From Acrasis kona (taxonomy: Eukaryota; Heterolobosea; Eutetramitea; Acrasida; Acrasidae), in NCBI GenBank assembly GCA_026419775.2, contig JAOPGA020001808.1, forward strand, positions 1-27,933: a DNA stretch of 27,933 bases, written 5' to 3'. Position 1 is the first letter of the stretch; each line of letters begins with the position of its first letter. The notes under the pieces were generated by a model. The model did not search any database. It was not told the DNA's origin and was given only the letters and a program-made list of their open reading frames with translations. Both the position numbers and the translations under genes were made by a program. Below, piece by piece: positions 1 to 9,740 of this stretch.

Positions 1-2621
1 ATTTAATCAATCTCAATGTACAAACACAACAACTCAATGGTTGAATGGAAGGTTCAAGAACTCTGTTTGGGAAAATTTTCAAAATGATGCAAATCCATAC
101 TCGCCACCCACATGTAACCAAGTAAGCACAAATACGAGTCAATGCCCGCTCAAACGTATTTCTACCCCACACAAAACGACTAACTTTCGATTCAGTTTTA
201 ATTCTCGCAGACCACTCCAATAGTATTGTGAACATGCGTGAGGGAGGATTCGATCAACAACCTGTGTTATCTATGCCTGTCAACGATTCTAACGGCCGCA
301 GTTTGGAGTCCATTCGTGGCATTGATATAAATTTTGGTGTATTTGTAAACAAGAAGAACCAGAGCTTCTACGATCCCATAGCAGTAACACTATCATCTAA
401 TGTAACCAAATTACTATTCAAACCCAACAATAACAACTACTCCGTTACATTCTCCGTCATGGATTTGACATTTCTGGCGGAACCAGGAGAGTACACAGTT
501 GGATATGTAGTCAATTATAATGGAACGTGCATGGTTGCCTACGATGCGAACAACTACTTTAGCGTAATATCTGCGTATTCAAACTATTTTGATAGTCCTG
601 GATTCATCATTAGTATCCCATTATTCTTCATAGGTCTTGTCTCTATTACAATATTTGGTTGTGTTTTCCAATATTGTAATCTCTTCTATCCAAATTCCAA
701 GAACGAAGCAAAATTCCGCATCACCGATCCAGATAACATTGTGTATGGATTAAGTAGATTCCACTCTGCAATTCTAGTTGCGGTGTTAGGAATCTTGACC
801 ATTATAATCGCGACACCGATTGATGTAATTGTCAAAGATGAGAGCAGAACACTGACCTATGGTGATTTTGGGTCACTAACCATGGCATCTTTGACTCCAT
901 TCGAGGGCCACACACTAGCGCACGTCATCATCATGTGCTTTTATCCTCTTGTTGGTCTCATTTCTCTTTGTCTTGTTGCAGGAACAGATGCCTTGTCTAT
1001 TCGCAAAGTATCTCCAAAGTTCCAAACGCTCCTCGTTACAGACATTGAGAAGGTTTCCGTGCTAGTGAGCAGAGAAGAAAATGACGAACCAGCCATACGT
1101 GACATTACTCCCCTCACTCAAATGGAAGCAAAAATCAAAAGTCACTTTGAACAGTATGGAGCAGTGTGTGATGTTCATATTGCGCTCGAACTGGGTCAAA
1201 TCGAAGAATTGTTGGAGGAGAAGGAACTTGCAGAGATTTGTTGCAACGGCGAAAAGGATGAACAAGCACTAAGTAACATTCGCAAGAGAATCATGGACAC
1301 CATCTTCAAAAACAATTCCAGCATTGAATCCATGTCTGCTGCGTTCGTTTTGTTCGAAGATGCCAGTTATGTACAAGACGCAATCAAATTCGAAAAAAAA
1401 TATAGAATCGAGAAGGCCATGGAACCATTCGACATTTTTTGGACGACATTAGATACTTTGATTGGTAGAAAAGTGATTTGGAGGATCATGATGGCAGTTT
1501 TAAATATCATCATCATGGCTTGCATCCTCGCTATTGTAATTGTTTTTGTTGCTTATGAGGGATATTATGGTATTGCTGATTTCTCTCATTATTTAAGAGC
1601 GTCAAGTTTATTGGCGCTCACTGATGAGAGGCTGCGAAAAAACACCTCTTTTTTATTGGACCTGATTCCCATTGGTCTTCCTATTCTCATTTCCATCTTG
1701 AATGAGTTCTTAACCATTGCCACAGAGCTGTTGACGAGAGGAGAGAAGCACAAAATGAAAAGCACTTATATGAGGTCTTATGCCATCAAAACAATGTTCT
1801 ACATGATTTTGTTGAGCGTTATTTTCCCCTTTCTTTTTGATGCCATCATTGCTCGTTCTAATAGAGATTTGTTTTATATTAATGGAGGAGTACGCATGTT
1901 GGCTTTTCTTGTTTCTCAAACTTTCTTTTCAAAGGGTTTGTCCATGATTATAGAAATTGTGACCACTACCATTCGATTTGTTTTGGCTCGTATTTATGGT
2001 AGCAGGAGGATATTAAAAACAAAAGTTGATTTGGTTTCTTCTTGTGCCAGAAATGTTATGATTGCTACCATGCTGTTTTCTTTTGGTGGTTTAATTCCAA
2101 TGATTTGGATCCCTGGAATGTTGTTTTACATTTTCCAACTGTTGCCCGACTTGATTTTACCCAGGGTGATTAGACGTGAAGTATCGAGGAGCGCATCGAG
2201 ACGTGTTGTAATGTTTATGGGTTATGCGGTCAGCTTAAGTGCTATTATATGTCCTCTTATTACCATTAATCTGCTGAGTGTTTTCCAACCAACATCTGGA
2301 ACAAAGTTGAGCGCCACTGCATATAGAGCTGCCGTGGCAGTGTATTCTGCGTTGGTGCTGTTTGTTAGCGGATTGACCTTGCTCATGTGGAATATTATTG
2401 GTAATAGGTATGAACGTTCTGCAAAGAGATTGGGATTGTCTGGTTCTGATGTCAAATCTAAATATTATTTGAACAGAGCGACCGGGTCTTTTTGTACTCT
2501 TGCCGCTGCAAAAGCGTTTAACCCAATTATGTTTTCATATCCAGAAGACAAAACAGACTATGCTTTGTCGCCAATAAGCCCGATGTATCCACAAAGTGCA
2601 CCAATACTTCAATCTGAATAA
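1..2621 (+). CDS. CSC1/OSCA/TMEM63-type osmosensitive/mechanosensitive cation channel, 5' partial
   Basis: Multi-pass membrane protein whose layout matches the CSC1/OSCA/TMEM63 family, whose members are mechanically or osmotically gated cation channels. An Asn-rich, glycosylatable extracellular N-terminal region comes first. A TM segment follows at about 603-672, then two TMs at about 765-833 and 918-982. A cytosolic RRM-like loop (about 985-1470) includes the family-style stretches LLVTDIEKV and SAAFVLFEDASYV. About eight more TMs lie between 1480 and 2400, followed by a short Pro-rich tail. The YGDFGSLTMASL stretch before TM2 resembles TMEM63 proteins. The frame opens at base 2, is interrupted by an intron (114-210) and continues in another frame, so the first in-frame ATG of the long exon (234) is probably internal. 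The start lies outside the window. Family assignment is by topology and motif recall; the ion specificity is inferred. Confidence 0.82.
114..210 (+). other. Spliceosomal intron of the channel gene
   Basis: The frame open from base 2 reaches its stop at 221-223, while the long channel frame has a stop at 123-125 and is open afterwards. Removing 114-210 (GTAACC donor; TTTTAATTCTCGCAG acceptor) joins the two in phase. A textbook donor GTAAGC lies 8 nt downstream at 122. Joined to the same acceptor it gives a stop within seven codons, and it works only with a weak acceptor ending at 242. The first model is preferred because of the acceptor quality. Confidence 0.6.
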
Positions 2622-2622
2622 A
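2617..2622 (+). terminator. Poly(A) signal AATAAA overlapping the channel gene stop codon
   Basis: AATAAA includes the TAA stop at 2619-2621. The same arrangement, a stop inside an A/T-rich AATAAA-like stretch, is seen at the RecQ gene end near 25958. Its role as polyadenylation signal is inferred. Confidence 0.45.
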
Positions 2623-2845
2623 AATTTCTTCGTAAAAACGTTAATCATGGCACCATATGCAAATCTAAATTTGATATACATCTACCATAACAACTTCAAT
2701 TTACCACTCTGTAATGCATGCTGTGTAATATTGCCGCGAGAGATTAAAGATTATAAGATAGAATAACCCTGTCTTGTTGTAGATTTGTGGTGGCAACTCT
2801 TCTAATTTCTAACAATTAATTTAATTTCATCGCTTTTAATTATAT

Positions 2846-2948
2846 GTTCGCTTATATCAGTTGGTGGTATCAATTCTAATAATAGATAGCTGCTTTAACA
2901 CATATATGAAATCGGCAGAGGTCGTCGGTTCGATTCCGGCAGCGAATA
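2846..2948 (+). tRNA. tRNA-Val(AAC)-like gene with 12-nt intron and expanded D-arm
   Basis: A cloverleaf can be folded by hand. Acceptor GTTCGCT (2846-2852) pairs with AGCGAAT (2941-2947), with one G-T pair at the end. T8A9 follow. The D-stem is TATC (2855-2858) with GATA (2885-2888). The anticodon stem is CTGCT (2890-2894) with GGCAG (2914-2918). The variable loop is AGGTC. The T-arm is GTCGG-TTCGATT-CCGGC (2924-2940), and the discriminator is A2948. The anticodon loop reads TTAACA, then 12 extra bases (2901-2912), then C, which puts an intron at the canonical 37/38 position and gives anticodon AAC. The D-loop is 26 nt instead of the usual 7-11. A-box-like (TATATCAGTTGG) and B-box (GGTTCGATTCC) sequences are present. 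It could be a pseudogene because of the D-loop. Confidence 0.65.
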
Positions 2949-2949
2949 G

Positions 2950-2954
2950 TTTTT
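2950..2954 (+). terminator. RNA polymerase III T5 terminator
   Basis: Five T residues begin one base after the discriminator of the tRNA-like gene, where a Pol III terminator is expected. Confidence 0.55.
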
Positions 2955-3089
2955 GACCAATCAAGCAAGAACTAAATACTTGCCAAGACCTAGAGTCCCT
3001 AGTGCGGCCCAGATTTTGTCATATGATAGAAATTTGGAAGGAGTTTTTTGATATTGTGCACTATCATTTGTTTCCATGTACTTATGTTG

Positions 3090-3620
3090 TCAGTTAATTT
3101 TCCGCCTTCCATTTAAAGTTAGCACATTCACTCTCATCCATGTTGATACTAAGGTCGAGTATTGTGGTATTTTGAGCGCTCTGTTTCTACTTTTTATATT
3201 TTGCGACAAATGGTTGGGTCATCGGCATAACTCAGTATAGGTATTAGTATTTCACTAGTTTTATATGTATTAGCTACTTCCATAGCTCTATTTAATAAAT
3301 ATCTATCATAGTGATGAACATGTTCTGTTTTCTGCTGAGAAAGGTACGTATAATTTTTTGCAATCTGTCGGTAATGTTTCACGTCCTCGTATGTTAGTGT
3401 GAATGGTCTAGATCTGAGGATTATATCTTTTGGGATACCGTCCATTCCTGCAGTTTTTGTTCCACTTTTTAGTGCAGCTAGTAGTTCTTTTGAGAGGATA
3501 CATTTATAGTTCGCATCCTTCAATTCTCTTCTAGTAGGTCTCTATATTTGTGTAGATTATCCAGCCGGCCGCTTATGTTCTTGATATTTTTGTTTTGTAG
3601 CTCCACTCCTACTATTTCTC
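3090..3620 (-). mobile_element. LINE (non-LTR retrotransposon) reverse-transcriptase fragment, internally deleted
   Basis: On the minus strand the frame at 3523-3194 reads TAGMDGIPKDIIL, the N-terminal DGIP motif of LINE reverse transcriptases. About 75 residues later comes SYADD, the catalytic YxDD box. In a full RT these are well over 100 residues apart, so the middle of the domain is missing. Upstream, in a shifted frame (about 3620-3530), a Lys/Leu-rich linker reads toward the RT. Downstream, after a stop, DLSINMDESE (about 3155-3125) resembles the block that follows the YxDD box. No ORF1, endonuclease or poly-A tail is visible. It is a dead copy, and its wording differs from the LINE at 14626-16382, so the two may be different families or old relatives. 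Confidence 0.7.
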
Positions 3621-3907
3621 CCGCCTTTTTGGGTGCTCGCCAACGACTAATTCACTATCGTCCAGCATTGCCAATCATTCTTGATGGTGACCTCCTCACT
3701 CTTCCTTCAAATCAAGTTTACAGAGGTAATCTAATGATGCTGAAAGCACGATGACGAGGAAGAGGAGGATAAGCATCATTATTGAAGATAACAACGATCG
3801 AGTTTCTTTGTTTACTTACAATCGCTTTATTTCTAATTTATTTATAAACAAAGGCTTGCAATTATAGATTTGATCTTTGAAGCAGGGGCTTATTGTACAA
3901 TAAAAAA
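3621..3907. other. Intergenic, no gene seen
   Basis: Between the LINE fragment and the hemerythrin start I see only a short 68-codon frame (3548-3754) with no recognisable features and an A/T-rich 3' half that may hold the hemerythrin promoter. Confidence 0.4.
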
Positions 3908-4481
3908 ATGACATCGAGAGCATCTGGAGACGGAATAAAATTTCTCATTAATGACCACAACTTCATAATCAGCTTGTTCGACAGGGTAAAGGAAGCAAAC
4001 ACCATCAAAGATTTGAAGCAAATGGTCGACATGATAATATATAACAGTTCGCAACATTCATCTGCAAAGGAGCAGTACTTATACCCCTTACTTCAAGAGA
4101 AACTCCAAGCCTATAAATGGCTGGAGAGGGTTCTTGTTGATGATCATATCAGCAAAGAAATAGCTGCTACTGCTGAGGAGTATGGATCCAGAAACAGATA
4201 CCTCCCCAGATCTATATCAACGAACAATTGAAAAGTTCATAATGATAGAATTAGAACACTTCAAAGAGGAAGAAAATTACATCTTCCCTGCGCTTCAAGC
4301 GAAGCTCACAACAGACGAGTTGATACAGTTAGAGGAGAATTTGAAGGAAGCGAAAAGGAAAGCACCGACAAGGCCACATCCTTCAGCACCAGTCATGGGC
4401 GCCAAGTACATTCAACCTCTTGTTGGGGCAATTGATAGAACATTCGATTCACTTCTAGGTAGGGGAGTTACACACAACTAA
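3908..4481 (+). pseudogene. Hemerythrin HHE-domain protein, frameshifted
   Basis: Two overlapping frames together make one hemerythrin-type four-helix bundle. The first, from ATG 3908, has NDHNF (first His ligand region), QHSSAKEQYLYP (helix 2 His/Glu) and DDHISKE (helix 3 His). The second frame, from 4182, carries LEHFKEEENYIFPAL, the typical last His/Glu helix. The combined ligand pattern H...H...E...H...H...E is what a di-iron O2- or NO-binding hemerythrin needs. The frame changes between about 4161 (a stop in the second frame) and 4228. A stop after STNN (4229-4231) ends the first frame before helix 4. No intron of plausible length fits. It is either a pseudogene or a one-base assembly error; the well-kept ligands argue that the loss is recent or artefactual. 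Confidence 0.72.
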
Positions 4482-4737
4482 ACATGTACAAATTATGAAA
4501 ATTAAAGATAGTTATTACAATAACTTCGACCATCGATTAATACAAACCGTGAATTTTTAGCATTGTAAATGCCCTAATATAATTATGTATTCACATTCTT
4601 CGCATAGAGTTTTCGCATGCGGTATTGTGCCCAAGAAGACTTTACGTTTTCGGTGTATTACCCTATTTAATAGTTAGTTATAATAATACAAATCATCCTC
4701 GATTAGGATGAAGAGGTGAGCATCTCGATCTCAGAAG

Positions 4738-6771
4738 GTGGTGATGTCAAGCTTGGAATATGTTTCGATGAGGCACAAATGCTCAGAGAAGAATATACCG
4801 AACTGTAAGCGGAACACTTTTACACTTAAAACAACGTTTAGCTTCTTTGCGACAAAGAATGATAACAGAAAAACATACACAGTTCCAAGAGATCTACTGT
4901 ATGCGATCACAGGATTGGTTTGTGTGTTTCCCGGTTACGATTACGCAGCGTTTGCTGGAACACAGCTCAGGTTGAAGGACGCAAAAGAGTACGTACAAAG
5001 CGGCAGCGGGAGGATGCCATAAATCAATTGATGGATCTATTTAATAAGTTTCCGTTCATCAAAGACGCAAAGGAAGTCATGACTGTCTTACGAAAAACAT
5101 TAAAAATCAGCAAGGCATGTGAAGGTACCCCACCCACGATCATACGAAAAATTTTTGGTAGGATTCGTACATCCGCGTTGGTAACACAAATGATGAAGTA
5201 TGATCATAAAAAATTGGAGAAGAAAATTTGATCGATGCCATCAACGCCGCGTTTGACTCGAATTTCGAAATTATTCTCAACAGATTCAGAAGAGCACAAT
5301 TATCCTTGCAAGAATCCAAAATCATCATGGACTGTTTAACAACGATGCTACTTGGGAATCGCGCCGACTTCTGGTATTATTGAATTGTTAAAACTGAGTG
5401 GCATCATACCTCGAGATCAAGTGGTTCAACTGGCTATAGAACGTTCGGGAGCGTGCATTCGAAACAAGAGTACTGATTTTAGACAAGAGAACATATTCGA
5501 ATTACTCGTCTTTTACAGCCTCATGAAAGAAGGTGCCATGGCTAATCTGCTTGAACATGTAACGCCAATCACAAGGAATGCTGACGATGACGATGATTTC
5601 GATTGGATCAAGAAAGCCAAATTCAATAACTTTGGGTGGAGCAACAAATTAATATACAACAAGATTGAGATGAAAAGAATTGATGAGTCAAAGAATGTAA
5701 AAGACGACAAGGAACTCTGTTATAAAATGAATCTCGAACCATACATGAGCTTGCCCCAAAGCGTCCGACATGAACAAGCGGACGACGACCAAGAAGGCAA
5801 TTGCGTGAGAGAAACAGAATTGAAAAGCCAGATCGATTATGATTTGCGCTTAATTCAAATGGCTGTGGAATCAAAAGAAAAACAAAACATAATCATCAGA
5901 CCTCCCACTGCTTTTGGGGCTGACGGGGCTGCGTTCTGGGAACACGATGGTTTGAATCAAATGATGGTCACGGCCAAGTGCCAGCAATCAGTCCTGGATT
6001 CAGAGACAACCATCATGAATAGGGATCGATTGTTCGACTTGTTTCAAAAAAACGATGCCAAAAATAGATTAGAACAGTACAAGAAGGCCATAAAAGATGT
6101 CAAAAGAACGCTCTACCTTAGTGTCGTTTATTCATTTGCCAATCGCATACATCACATTCGTTCATTTGACATCAAGAATGACGCGTTGATCGATTTGGAC
6201 AGAAGCAACCTTTGTTACCTATTGGGAGAGGAAGTTGTCAAATTGATTGATATGGCGAAAGGATACACATTTGATGCGAAGAAACTCAAAGGGTACGAAT
6301 CAAAATACACGGATGACCAAGTCAAAAAGATGAGATCCGATTATGAAGAAAAACAAAATAAAAAAAGAAACAAGCAGAAAAGCGGCCACCAATCACAAAG
6401 GCTGACAAGTTGGAGCAGTCACCAACCATAAAGAGGCTCAAGTACACTAAGGAAAGAGACGACACCTACGCTGAAATGGTTAGCATGAGTGACAAAGCGA
6501 GGGCACCCAATCAACTTCAACTAAGTAAGTCACATGCACAACACACTAAAGTACTCAACATGTTATTGTAGTGGGTGGTGGAATTCTCAAAGTGAGCGTG
6601 ACGCGCAATGATGGTCGCGTCAAGGCAGTGGATGCCACGTCATTTGCAGAGCTTTCAAGCAAATTGGGGGAGTTTTTTAAATTTGATGTCAAAGAGGTGG
6701 AATATCCTTTAGGCGAAACAGGATCAAGATTGGAAACAAGAAAGGAATTCTGTTGTGGCTGTCAAGAATGA
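4738..6771 (+). pseudogene. Multiply frameshifted gene with a possible restriction-endonuclease-fold core and a C-terminal beta-grasp-like exon
   Basis: Four consecutive frames overlap so well that they read as one protein broken four times: near 5000, at 5225-5231, near 5350 and at the AAAA of 6376-6379. The first half is helix-rich and unrecognised (VPRDLLYAITGL; INQLMDLFNKFPF). The frame 5352-6431 has ENIFELLVFYSLM, an acidic DDDDD stretch, then GADGAAF followed about 10 residues later by VTAKCQ. This E...D...xxK order is seen in restriction-endonuclease-like domains of Crinkler/RHS-type effectors. That link is inference and weak. After the last shift a Lys-rich stretch runs into a spliced exon (from 6572) whose strand-strand-helix-strand pattern resembles a beta-grasp fold. 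No good start ATG was found near 4738; the frame there begins at GTG, so an upstream exon is possible. Confidence 0.4.
6525..6571 (+). other. Short 47-bp intron in the broken endonuclease-like gene
   Basis: GTAAGT donor at 6525, CACTAAA branch-like sequence at about 6544 and TTATTGTAG acceptor ending at 6571. Splicing joins an in-phase coding stretch ending NQLQL with the exon beginning GGGILKVSV, and the junction itself creates an ATG codon (A|TG). Confidence 0.6.
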
Positions 6772-7053
6772 AAAGTAAATAAATACATGAGGGGTTTATA
6801 AATTTCATTATCAGTGTCGTCAACCCATTTGTATTTCTTGTTTGTTGCAGCAAAGAAAGCACATCTGTTAGATTTTCGATTGACATTATTGTTTCCTTCA
6901 ATCCCTCATGCTTCTGAATGCGTTCTATTTTGTAATGCTAGTTGTCCCGCTACTTATAGGATTGGACAAACAAAACGGTTGAATCTTGATAAGGTGAAAG
7001 TTTTAATTAAGCTAAAGTATTTTTGGTTCACAGATAAATTTCATCAAAAAAAC
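6772..7053. other. Intergenic or UTR; strong unused splice acceptor
   Basis: A long pyrimidine-rich acceptor TTTCTTGTTTGTTGCAG ends at 6850, with a possible donor GTAAAT at 6775. It may belong to a further exon of the upstream gene or to a 5' UTR intron of the secreted-protein gene. No other gene is seen. Confidence 0.35.
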
Positions 7054-7422
7054 ATGACAACCACCAGAATCTCTGCACTATTTCTATTAGCCGTGGCTCA
7101 AGCTGCAACGCTCTTGGTACAAGGTGATTTTACCATAATACAACCACACTCTGCAGCTCGTCCCTATGTAGACAACACAAACAACAACATATTTTATTCT
7201 GGAAGTGGTCCTTCAACAGATCGTGCATACATTTACTATGACTTAAACACTCTATCAAACCGAGACCCTAACAGCATCAAAAATGCAACTATCAACCTTG
7301 CAAACAGTGTTAGCAGTGCTTATTTTTATTTAGTGCAACCAGGATTCATCATATCGGAGCAGTACAATCTATCTAGGGGAGAGATTCCATTATCTAATAA
7401 CGCCATACAATCATCCCCTTAG
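7054..7422 (+). CDS. Secreted hypothetical protein, probably 3'-truncated by a tandem repeat
   Basis: ATG 7054 is preceded by AAAAAAC and opens with a clear signal peptide: MTTTRIS, then a hydrophobic core ALFLLAVAQAATLLV and a likely cleavage near QG-DF. The mature part has several N-x-S/T sites and aromatic-rich strands (AYIYYDL; SAYFYLV), suggesting an extracellular beta-rich domain. The frame is open upstream without an ATG, so the ATG with signal peptide was chosen. The protein is only 122 residues and ends without a C-terminal domain. The last coding base (T7420) is followed at 7421 by the first copy of a 131-bp repeat that supplies the AG of the stop codon. I do not recognise the family. 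Confidence 0.55.
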   Translation: MTTTRISALFLLAVAQAATLLVQGDFTIIQPHSAARPYVDNTNNNIFYSGSGPSTDRAYIYYDLNTLSNRDPNSIKNATINLANSVSSAYFYLVQPGFIISEQYNLSRGEIPLSNNAIQSSP

Positions 7423-7750
7423 TCTAATAAGACCAAGAAAGATATTTTTAAAAGTAATTTAAATCAAATCAGACAAATCTAGATATAATTTTGGTTAAAA
7501 CTCATCGGTTTCAAAATCTGAGTATACCATTAGAATCAGCGCAAAATTTCGAGTCTTATGACACTAAGAAAGATTTTTTCCAAGACAATTTAAATCAAAT
7601 CAGTTAAATCATGATGTCTTCTCAGTCAAAACTCATCGGTTTTAAAATCTGAGTATACTATTAAAATCAACGCAAAATTTCGAGCCTTATAAGACCAAGA
7701 AATAATTTTTTAAAGACAATTTAAATCAAATTAATCAAATCAGGTCACAT
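7421..7750. repeat. Tandem array 1, 131-bp unit, about 2.5 copies
   Basis: Copies start at 7421, 7552 and 7683, each beginning AGTCTAATAAGACCAAG, AGTCTTATGACACTAAG or GCCTTATAAGACCAAG. Each holds TTTAAATCAAATCA; the first two hold CTCATCGGTTT and GCAAAATTTCGAG. The third copy fades after about 7740. A/T-rich and non-coding. Confidence 0.85.
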
Positions 7751-7859
7751 TCTTAATCAATTATTAAAAATTCTTCTTATTTGATGATGGCGCTAAAATC
7801 AGTATAAAAAATTGATATTAATGAAATCAAAAAAGATTTTATCAAAATCAATTTAATTT

Positions 7860-8150
7860 AAATCATCTTATAACTTTACATGGCGCTTTGATCAATATTA
7901 TGAGCCTTTAAAATCTAATTGATTTTTATTGTTCTTCTACCTATTTTATAGCTTTATAACATTTTAGTTATTTTTTAAATCTTGATTATCAAATCACCCT
8001 ATAACTTTACATGGCGCTTCAATCAATATTATAAGCCTCTAAAATTTAATTGATTTTTATTGCTCTACTACCTATTTTATAGCTTTTTAACACTTTAGTT
8101 ATTTTTTAAATCTTGATTATCAAATCATCTTATAACCTCACATGGCGCTG
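7860..8150. repeat. Tandem array 2, different sequence but also a 131-bp unit, about 2.2 copies
   Basis: AAATCA followed by TATAAC and CATGGCGCT recurs at 7860, 7991 and 8122, exactly 131 bp apart. The shared unit includes TAATTGATTTTTATTG and TTTAGTTATTTTTTAAATC. A lone ATGGCGCTAAAATCAGTAT at 7787 resembles the same landmark 93 bp upstream. The third copy breaks off after CATGGCGCT at 8150. Confidence 0.85.
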
Positions 8151-8431
8151 CGGCCCACATAGTGGACCTTTGCTGCCCTGTTCACTATTATAATTATAAA
8201 ACTATTTTATAACCTTATAAAACACTCTAGCTTACCTTGTATATCTTTATTACCTTGTCCTTTATTATATTTATATCATTGGTCATTACAAAAAAAAATG
8301 TAAGTGTATCATCATACCCGATTTTTTGCGCTGATTCTAATGATATGTCATACACTCACAGCGCTCAAGTATTTATGTCTCTATTGACTTTGACTCACAA
8401 CTTCCTCAATAATAATTCAAATCAAATTATT
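8151..8431. other. A/T-rich spacer, no gene seen
   Basis: After a short G/C-rich patch (8150-8180) the sequence is A/T-rich. A 68-codon frame at 8237-8443 is low-complexity and I do not regard it as a gene. Confidence 0.4.
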
Positions 8432-8957
8432 TCAATCTCGTAGGAGGATGTGCGGACTCTCAACGATAGCATCTAAACCACGACGAAAGAAAAATGCAAT
8501 CACTTTCAACACTGCGTCATTAAACGGATACTGTGAATAAAATCCCCAAACAGACCCAAGAACTCTTTTGTACTCTAAAACAGTTAGTGGTTTTGTTGAG
8601 ATAATTACCTTCATAAGTAAAACGGGTATTACCCTTGTCAAAATAATAAATTTCACCTGAAAAGGATAGTGGGTTCATTTCACTACTGACGTTTTGACGA
8701 TAAGGGACATGAAGACCTGGTGGAGGGCCTGTCGCCTCCTTTAAATGTGCTGGAATTTCTGAGATGGAGTGGTAAGTTTGAGGTCTGGGAGCATGATTAC
8801 ATTCATGCAACATTTTTGAGAAGATCTCTTCGTCGCCAATATCAAATTCTATGAGAGGTTTGTTAGCCCGAGTTTCCTCCACCGTAGCATTATCATGCGA
8901 ATGAAACTTTTCTGGGAACGACCTTTCCTTGTCAGTTTGAATGTTCATCTTTTTCAT
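8432..8957 (-). pseudogene. Hypothetical protein, one frameshift
   Basis: From ATG 8957 (MKKMNIQTDKERSF) a charged hydrophilic region leads to PAHLKEATGPPPGLHVPY and a Tyr-rich stretch. The frame then drifts into a Cys/Val tail ending at 8520. The other minus frame (8656-8432) continues more plausibly with EYKRVLGSVWGFYSQYPF and a hydrophobic/basic end. The two meet near 8590, so one base was probably lost or gained there. Product unknown; no signal peptide. It sits just left of the TIR element, with 81 bp between its ATG and the element. Confidence 0.4.
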
Positions 8958-9038
8958 TTTGGTTAGCTAGGAGTTAGATGAAAATAGACGACATGTGACA
9001 TATCTCTAATTGACCATAAACAAATGTTACGCTTGTAT

Positions 9039-9058
9039 GAGGGTCGGTCACAACCATA
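9039..9058 (+). repeat. Left terminal inverted repeat
   Basis: 20 bp, perfect inverted match to 10101-10120. Confidence 0.85.
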
Positions 9059-9234
9059 ATGTTCTTCAATAAACATATGTTATGGCTATGTACTCATTTG
9101 ATCGGTCATAAATATAATAGTTATGTTTAGATAAAGTAATTTTAATCAAATAAAGTGGTTATGTCCGATTATTTTTTTTGTAGTTGATCACACAATTTGT
9201 AACCAAACAATCAAACCCATAGTTAAAGAAGATT

Positions 9235-9740
9235 ATAAGTGCTCAAATCTAGTTTCTTGTGGTCCAAGCATATTAATATATTGATATTTAAATAGACACT
9301 TTATTTTTACTTCAGTGTGAAAGGTTTGTTACGCCAAATCGATTCTTTTACAAAGTGTCCAATTTCCCACCAAAAATGATATTGTGCCTTTTTTCTTATT
9401 GATGTTTCCTACGGACGAAGGTATTTATTATTGTTCATTTCCCATACAAGATCAAATTATATGGGGGTTGTTGAATTTTCAATCTGTGTAACTTCTATAC
9501 TCTTATTGCTCACTAATGTAGCGGTGCCCTTATCTTGCTCTGTTTTTGACGCGATTTAGCATCCACAGAATTTTTTTAAATAAACCAAGTGATGGAATCC
9601 TGTTTTGATTAGTTGTTGAATCTTCGTTGTTAATGTCACGATTACTCCTGCTATCATCAATTCTATCACTTTCTACATCATCACTTAAAATGGATCCATC
9701 ATCTAAGAAATGTTTTGTCCTCGCACTCAAAACTAAATTG
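9235..9740 (-). repeat. Copy A of a long inverted repeat (paired with 11225-11680)
   Basis: Read on the minus strand, this segment matches the plus strand of 11225-11680 almost throughout. Landmarks shared by both are GAGTGCGAGGACAAAA, TTTCTTAGATGATGGATCC, ACATTAGTGAG or ATATTAGTGAG, ATATTAATATGCTT and AAAATAAAGTGT. It has extra bases in the coding part relative to copy B. The homology covers the end of a BTB-like reading frame and its 3' flank. Confidence 0.8.

Noticed and set aside
7421-8150. CRISPR array
   Set aside because: Repeats are tandem 131-bp units without short repeat/spacer alternation, in a eukaryotic context.
8237-8443. 68-codon hydrophobic frame
   Set aside because: A/T-driven Ile/Phe/Ser composition, no flanking gene signal.
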